Assembly (NCBI GenBank): GCA_016293065.1 | Contig: JAEDEY010000070.1 | Location: 1-10,846 of the forward strand | Length of the DNA stretch: 10,846 bases | Direction of reading: 5' to 3' | DNA from: Bacteroidales bacterium | Lineage (GTDB): Bacteria > Bacteroidota > Bacteroidia > Bacteroidales > UBA3663 | In this document: positions 6,371 to 10,846 of the stretch, one piece after another | How positions within the stretch are numbered: position 1 is the first letter of the stretch | How the letters are laid out: each line of letters begins with the position of its first letter | The notes under the pieces: generated by a model | Database searches by the model: none | The model's input: the letters and a program-made list of their open reading frames with translations, nothing else | What the model was told of the DNA's origin: nothing | Translations under genes and position numbers: made by a program

Positions 6371-8266
6371 ATGCAAGAAACAATTAGTGATATACTGACC
6401 AAAATCGGCTATCCGTCGGATTTGAGAGCTTTGCCAGAGAGCAAACTTGAAGAAGTCTGTGCAGCGCTGCGAAAGTTTATCATTGATGAAGTGTCTATTC
6501 ATCCTGGCCATTTTGCGTCAAGCCTTGGAGTTATTGAACTGACGGTTGCGTTGCACTATGTCTATAATACTCCTTATGACCGCATTGTGTGGGATGTGGG
6601 ACATCAGGCCTATCCACATAAGATATTGACTGGCCGACGAGATAAGTTTTGTACTCTTCGTCAGATGGGTGGTTTGTGTGGTTTCCCAACACCAGCCGAG
6701 AGCGAGTACGACACGTTTGCTGCTGGTCATGCCAGCAATTCCATATCAGCGGCATTAGGCATGGCAGTGGCCAGTAACATTCATGGCGAAGACCGTAAGG
6801 TGGTAGCTGTCATTGGCGATGCTTCAATCTCAGGAGGTCTTGCTTTCGAAGGTCTTAATAATGCTTCTTCTCATCCTAATGACTTGCTTATTATTCTCAA
6901 CGACAATAAGATGGCCATTGACAAGAATGTCGGTGCATTATACAATTATCTGATTAAAATATCAACATCTCAGCGCTACAATCAATTGCGCTACAAGGCC
7001 TATTCGACCCTGAAGCGTTATAACTTGATGAAAGATAGTATGCGCCGTGCAGTGATTCGTTTCAACAATTCGCTCAAGTCTCTTTTCTCTCATCGTCAAA
7101 ATATCTTCGAAGGTCTCGATATCCGTTATTTCGGACCAATAGATGGACACGATGTCGTTAGTCTTGTCCATTTCTTGCGCAAGATTAAAGACTTGAACGG
7201 CCCGAAGATGTTGCATCTCTGTACCATCAAGGGCAAAGGGTATGAGCCTGCTGAGCGAGAAGCTACTCTGTGGCATGCGCCAGGTAAGTTCAACCCCGAG
7301 ACTGGAGAACTGGTTCGAGAAGATGCCTCAGGTATGCCTCCTCTTTTCCAGGATGTTTTCGGCAAGACGTTGGTTGAATTGGCAGAGGCTGATTCTCGCA
7401 TTGTAGGAATTACCCCTGCTATGCCTACTGGCTGCTCGATGAACTTCATGATGGAACGATTCCCTGACCGCACATTTGATGTCGGCATAGCCGAAGAACA
7501 TGCTGTCACTTTTTCTGGAGGTCTTGCCAAGGAAGGCTGTCTTCCTTTCTGCAATATCTATAGTTCGTTCATGCAGAGAGCTATTGACGAAGTGATTCAC
7601 GATGTGTCATTGCTCAAGCTTCATGTCGTTTTCTGTCTCGACCGAGCTGGAATTGTGGGTGCTGATGGTCCTACGCATCATGGTGCTTTCGATGTGGCAT
7701 TCTTCCGTGCTATTCCAAACATGATTGTATGTTCTCCAATCAACGAGCATTGGTTACGAACCCTGATGTTCACGGCCACCAAGGTAGATGGGCCAATGAT
7801 GATACGCTATCCGAGAGGTAGAGGCTCATTAGTCGATTGGCAATGTCCTCTTTCAGAAGTCCAGATAGGCAAGGGCTATTGTCTAAAGGAGGGTGCCGAT
7901 GCCGCAGTCTTGAGTTTTGGACCAATAGGCAACGAGGTAACCAAAGCCATAGAGATAGCAGAGCAGTCGGGCAGAAGTATAGCCCATTATGACATGGTGT
8001 TCTGTAAGCCTCTCGACATTCAGTTGCTCAAACACGTTTTCTCGAAATTCAGTCACGTCGTCACCGTCGAAGATGGAACACTGGTTGGAGGCTTCGGAAG
8101 CGCAGTGCTCGAAGAGGCCAACCGTGTGGGATATAAGGGCGCTATTGATTGTCTGGGCTTGCCTGATAGTTTTGTCCCTCATGGCACAGTCGCTCAACTC
8201 TATCATCTCTGTGGCATAGATGCAGAAGGAATTGCTTCCAAGTTAATGGTGAACGATAACGATTAA
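6371..8266 (+). CDS. dxs: 1-deoxy-D-xylulose-5-phosphate synthase
   Basis: Dxs condenses pyruvate and glyceraldehyde 3-phosphate to 1-deoxy-D-xylulose 5-phosphate, the first step of the MEP isoprenoid pathway (also used for thiamine and pyridoxal). I chose the ATG at 6371 (631 residues); an in-frame TTG at 6344 would add nine residues (MTVNNFANI) not expected in the family. With this numbering, HPGHFASS (44-51), DVGHQAYPHKILTGRRD (75-91) and AAGHASNSISAALGMA (117-132) are typical. The thiamine-diphosphate motif runs from GDASISGG (149-156) through EGLNNAS to NDN (177-179). GIAEEHAVTFSGG (372-384) carries the catalytic Glu375, and DRAGIVGADGPTHHG (424-438) is a Dxs signature. The C-terminal transketolase domain is present, so the enzyme is complete. 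It lies 41 bases after the WbqC gene and 64 before trkA. Cytoplasmic. Confidence 0.97.
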   Translation: MQETISDILTKIGYPSDLRALPESKLEEVCAALRKFIIDEVSIHPGHFASSLGVIELTVALHYVYNTPYDRIVWDVGHQAYPHKILTGRRDKFCTLRQMGGLCGFPTPAESEYDTFAAGHASNSISAALGMAVASNIHGEDRKVVAVIGDASISGGLAFEGLNNASSHPNDLLIILNDNKMAIDKNVGALYNYLIKISTSQRYNQLRYKAYSTLKRYNLMKDSMRRAVIRFNNSLKSLFSHRQNIFEGLDIRYFGPIDGHDVVSLVHFLRKIKDLNGPKMLHLCTIKGKGYEPAEREATLWHAPGKFNPETGELVREDASGMPPLFQDVFGKTLVELAEADSRIVGITPAMPTGCSMNFMMERFPDRTFDVGIAEEHAVTFSGGLAKEGCLPFCNIYSSFMQRAIDEVIHDVSLLKLHVVFCLDRAGIVGADGPTHHGAFDVAFFRAIPNMIVCSPINEHWLRTLMFTATKVDGPMMIRYPRGRGSLVDWQCPLSEVQIGKGYCLKEGADAAVLSFGPIGNEVTKAIEIAEQSGRSIAHYDMVFCKPLDIQLLKHVFSKFSHVVTVEDGTLVGGFGSAVLEEANRVGYKGAIDCLGLPDSFVPHGTVAQLYHLCGIDAEGIASKLMVNDND

Positions 8267-8330
8267 TAGCAATTAATGTGATATTGCTGATAATTATACA
8301 TATTGAACAACTTAATAATTACCCATTGAT

Positions 8331-9668
8331 ATGAAAGTTGTGATTGTTGGTGCAGCAGAAGTTGGAACTCATTTGGCAAAGCTTCTTGCAAGGGAGAATA
8401 TGGATGTCACACTGGTAGATTCTGATCCAGAGCAGGTCGGTCAGCTGACATTCTATAACATCATGACGCTAATTGGCTCCCCAACGTCAATCAACGATCT
8501 TAAAGAAGCTGGAGTGTCAAATGCCGATCTCTTCATTGCGGTTACCCCAGTTGAGAGTATTAACATCCATGCTTGCATCCTTGCAGCCAACCTTGGAGCA
8601 CGCAAAACAGTGGCGCGAGTCGATAATTATGAAACTATGAGCGAGGAGTGCTGCGAATTCTACAAGAAGATTGGCATCAATCGTCTGGTCTATCCAGAGC
8701 TGCTAGGAGGTCAGGCGGTAGCCTCGGCTGTAATGCGTCCATGGGCACGAGTCTCTCATGAATTGTGCGATGGCCATTTGCTCCTCTTATGCGTCAAAGT
8801 ATATCAGGACAAGGGTGCTCCTATCATAGGTCTTTCGCTGATTGAGATAGGAAAGAAATATGGTCAGTTTCATGTTGCAGCCATACAACGCGGAGAAGAG
8901 ACCATCATCCCCAAAGGAACAGATGTCATTCTCGCTGGCGATTTGATCTATTTCATAGTCACACCAGAAAACGCAAATTATGTGCGTTTGGCGTGCAATA
9001 AGCGCGATACCCACATCAATCGTGTAGTTTATTTGGGAGGCTCTCGTCTCGGTATTCAATCCACTCATTATCTTCCTAAGAGTATGTCGGTGGTTTTTGT
9101 CAATCAAGACCGAAAGACAGCCGAGCGATTGATGGAGCAGGTGCCAAAGGCGATTGTCATCAATGGCGACACTACCGATCTTGATACGCTTGTCGATTTA
9201 GGTATTGGCGAAGAAGATGCCTTGGTTGCTCTTGGCGAGAATTCTGGCAGCAATGTCTTGGCCTGTCTCATGGCAAAACAACTCAATGTAGGCAAGACTG
9301 TGGTTGAAGTGGAAGATGTTGATTTCATAGCAATTGCCGACAAGCTCAATATCGGTTCTGTTATCAACAAGAAACAGCTGACCGCTTCGGTTATTTACCG
9401 ATTGCTGCTTAAGAGCGATAAGACTAATGCCAAGACGTTCAGCATTTACGATGCTGCAGTAGCCGATGTCGTGGCTCAACCTGGCTCCAAAATCACCCAA
9501 AAGCCTGTTATCGAACTGGGCTTGAGCCGCAACATCACATTGGGCGGACTGGTTCGCAATGGAACTGGTATGACTATTACGGGTCAAACACAGATTCAGC
9601 CAGGCGATCAGGTCGTTGTTGTTTATCAAAACGAGAACATCAGTAAGATAGAAAAACTCTTCTCATGA
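8331..9668 (+). CDS. trkA: Trk potassium uptake system peripheral NAD-binding subunit TrkA
   Basis: TrkA is the cytoplasmic regulatory ring of the TrkH-type K+ channel; it binds NAD(H) or nucleotides and gates uptake. The 445-residue protein has the full tandem layout: a first Rossmann RCK-N domain (1 to about 125, with G-A-A-E-V-G at 7-12 and acidic D30 at the end of the second strand), a first RCK-C domain (about 140-225), a second Rossmann domain (about 230-350, GGSRLG at 236-241 and INGDTTDLDTL at 277-287), and a second RCK-C domain (about 368-445, ending in QPGDQVVVVY). The first glycine loop has Ala at position 9 where GxGxxG would have Gly. It follows dxs by 64 bases and precedes ftsK by 16. 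The channel gene trkH, often next to trkA in related genomes as I recall, is not in the window. Confidence 0.95.
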   Translation: MKVVIVGAAEVGTHLAKLLARENMDVTLVDSDPEQVGQLTFYNIMTLIGSPTSINDLKEAGVSNADLFIAVTPVESINIHACILAANLGARKTVARVDNYETMSEECCEFYKKIGINRLVYPELLGGQAVASAVMRPWARVSHELCDGHLLLLCVKVYQDKGAPIIGLSLIEIGKKYGQFHVAAIQRGEETIIPKGTDVILAGDLIYFIVTPENANYVRLACNKRDTHINRVVYLGGSRLGIQSTHYLPKSMSVVFVNQDRKTAERLMEQVPKAIVINGDTTDLDTLVDLGIGEEDALVALGENSGSNVLACLMAKQLNVGKTVVEVEDVDFIAIADKLNIGSVINKKQLTASVIYRLLLKSDKTNAKTFSIYDAAVADVVAQPGSKITQKPVIELGLSRNITLGGLVRNGTGMTITGQTQIQPGDQVVVVYQNENISKIEKLFS

Positions 9669-9684
9669 GCATATATATTTGATT

Positions 9685-10846
9685 ATGGCTAAAGAAAAGA
9701 ATACAACAAAAGTAAAAAACCTCAAGAAGCCGTCAAAGATTCTTGCTTTCTGGCGCAGCGAGGTTACGCGATTCGTGGCGGGGTTGCTCATACTCCTTAT
9801 CGCAACAATACTTATGATGGCTTTCCTTTCTTTCTTTTTGACGGGAAAGAGCGATCAGGCTATCATCGAGAATCTCTCTGCCAGTGAGGTTCTTCGTCAT
9901 GGTAATGGTATCAGCAACTGGACAGGATCTTTTGGAGCGTTTGCCGCCGAGTATTGCATCAACCGTTGGATAGGAGTATCTTCTCTCTTGTTTGTGATAC
10001 TATTGTTCCGTGTGGGATATCGTCTGCTAAAGAATATTTCTATACGCTCTCTTGCCTGGACTTTTTTGCGTTTTGCAGCTTGGAGTATTTGGCTGTCGGC
10101 TACGTTTGGCGTTGTCTCAAATGTCAGTGGCCTCGACTCGACATATATGTATCTCGGAGGTCATCATGGCTATGATTTGTGCCAGATTCTCCATGCAAAT
10201 GTGGGATGGCCAGGCACAGTGATGCTTTTGGTCGTTGTGTTTATCCTTCTTTGCCTTTCTTCATACAATCGTAAGACTATCGACAGCACTCGTTCAATGT
10301 TCGGAGGTTGGTTCAAGGTTCCTTTTGCTACTCTGCGTCGTAAAGCGATGGAGCGAAAGGCAAAACGTGAGAAAAAGAAGGCTGAGGAGGAACAAGAACG
10401 AGAACAGAAGCAACAGGAGCTTGAATCAGCAGAAAGGGTGGAAGAGCAAGACCAAGAACAGGAACAAACTTCTATACCATCTCAGGATGACGTGGTTGTG
10501 GCTACTGGCGAAGTATATGCTGGTGAAGCCACTGGTGAAGAGGCCAGAGAAGAGGTAGGTGAAGATGTTGCTGGCAAAGAAAATAGCGAAGAGGAAGGCG
10601 AGGTAGCAGACGAAGATAAAGATGTTTTTGTACTTGCCCCGGAAACAGAGGTTTCAGATACGCAATTTGTGCCTTATGACCCCACAAAGGATCTTGAGTT
10701 CTATAAGTTCCCTACCTTCGACCTTCTCAAGCAATATGCTCTCAACGTGCCAATCGACATGGAGGAGCAGAATGCCAATAAAGAGAAGATACGTCAGACA
10801 CTCAGTGACTATGGAATCGAGATTCAGAGCATCAAGGCAATGGTTG
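9685..10846 (+). CDS. ftsK: DNA translocase FtsK, N-terminal part (cut by window end)
   Basis: FtsK is a septal membrane-anchored ATPase that pumps DNA during chromosome segregation and dimer resolution. The open frame runs to the last base without a stop; 387 complete codons are visible. A basic start (MAKEKNTTKVKNLKKPSK) precedes four hydrophobic segments near residues 30-52, 96-112, 118-142 and 174-191, the 4TM anchor seen in Bacteroidetes. A highly charged linker follows: basic/glutamate-rich at about 219-262, then acidic and Gly-Glu rich at about 268-340. Near the end, FPTFDLLKQYAL (347-358) and ANKEKIRQTLSDYGIEIQSI (367-386) match the start of the FtsK alpha domain. The motor with its Walker motifs and the gamma domain would lie beyond the window. 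It follows trkA by 16 bases and probably belongs to the same transcript. The ATG at 9685 is the first in frame after trkA. Confidence 0.95.
   Translation, partial: MAKEKNTTKVKNLKKPSKILAFWRSEVTRFVAGLLILLIATILMMAFLSFFLTGKSDQAIIENLSASEVLRHGNGISNWTGSFGAFAAEYCINRWIGVSSLLFVILLFRVGYRLLKNISIRSLAWTFLRFAAWSIWLSATFGVVSNVSGLDSTYMYLGGHHGYDLCQILHANVGWPGTVMLLVVVFILLCLSSYNRKTIDSTRSMFGGWFKVPFATLRRKAMERKAKREKKKAEEEQEREQKQQELESAERVEEQDQEQEQTSIPSQDDVVVATGEVYAGEATGEEAREEVGEDVAGKENSEEEGEVADEDKDVFVLAPETEVSDTQFVPYDPTKDLEFYKFPTFDLLKQYALNVPIDMEEQNANKEKIRQTLSDYGIEIQSIKAMV

Noticed and set aside
6518..7600. Several antisense open frames of 70-142 residues opposite dxs
   Set aside because: All overlap the well-supported dxs and show no family resemblance; they are shadow frames.
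8268..8288. Inverted repeat AGCAAT / ATTGCT after dxs as a terminator
   Set aside because: Only 6 bp and AT-rich with a 9-base loop and no U-run after it; too weak to support termination.
10235..10558. A 107-residue frame on the plus strand inside the ftsK region
   Set aside because: It is an out-of-frame reading of the charged FtsK linker; the FtsK frame is continuous from 9685 to the window end with clear family motifs.

Overview
The window looks like chromosomal core-genome sequence from a Bacteroidales bacterium, probably Prevotellaceae or a close relative. The evidence is the Bacteroidetes form of RNA polymerase omega, the families DUF4293 and DUF2851, the long three-boxed signal peptidase I, the Bacteroidetes-type FtsK with a four-helix N-terminus, and promoters of the TTTG-N20-TAnnTTTG type in place of -35/-10 boxes. 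The family-level placement is inferred from protein resemblance from memory. No mobile element, CRISPR array, tRNA or rRNA was seen.

Layout. Positions 1-216 are gene-free and AT-rich and carry a good promoter (147-178). It drives a short rightward unit: bamD (outer-membrane assembly lipoprotein), rpoZ (omega) and a four-helix DUF4293 membrane protein. That unit ends in a very strong hairpin at 1907-1962 that begins at the stop codon of its last gene. The hairpin also faces the 3' end of a leftward DUF2851 gene (2042-3241), so it probably terminates both transcripts.

A 205-base divergent region (3242-3446) holds two back-to-back promoters with identical TATCTTTG boxes, one for DUF2851 and one for the rightward genes. 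The rightward leader starts with a perfect 8-bp hairpin and carries a duplicated 12-base start-codon context, the first copy opening a three-codon mini-ORF.

From 3447 to the end, six genes run rightward with gaps of 64 bases or less and no convincing terminator: dapB (lysine/diaminopimelate synthesis), lepB (signal peptidase I), a WbqC-family gene overlapping lepB by one base, dxs (isoprenoid precursor synthesis), trkA (potassium-uptake regulatory subunit) and ftsK (DNA translocase, cut by the window end). They serve the cell envelope and division broadly: diaminopimelate for peptidoglycan, signal peptide removal, isoprenoids for lipid carriers and quinones, K+ homeostasis, and chromosome clearance from the septum.

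I do not see a new biological system here. The points most worth following up are the DUF2851 protein with its conserved polar and cysteine clusters, the lepB-WbqC coupling, trkA followed by ftsK rather than trkH, and the odd dapB leader. All coding regions appear intact.
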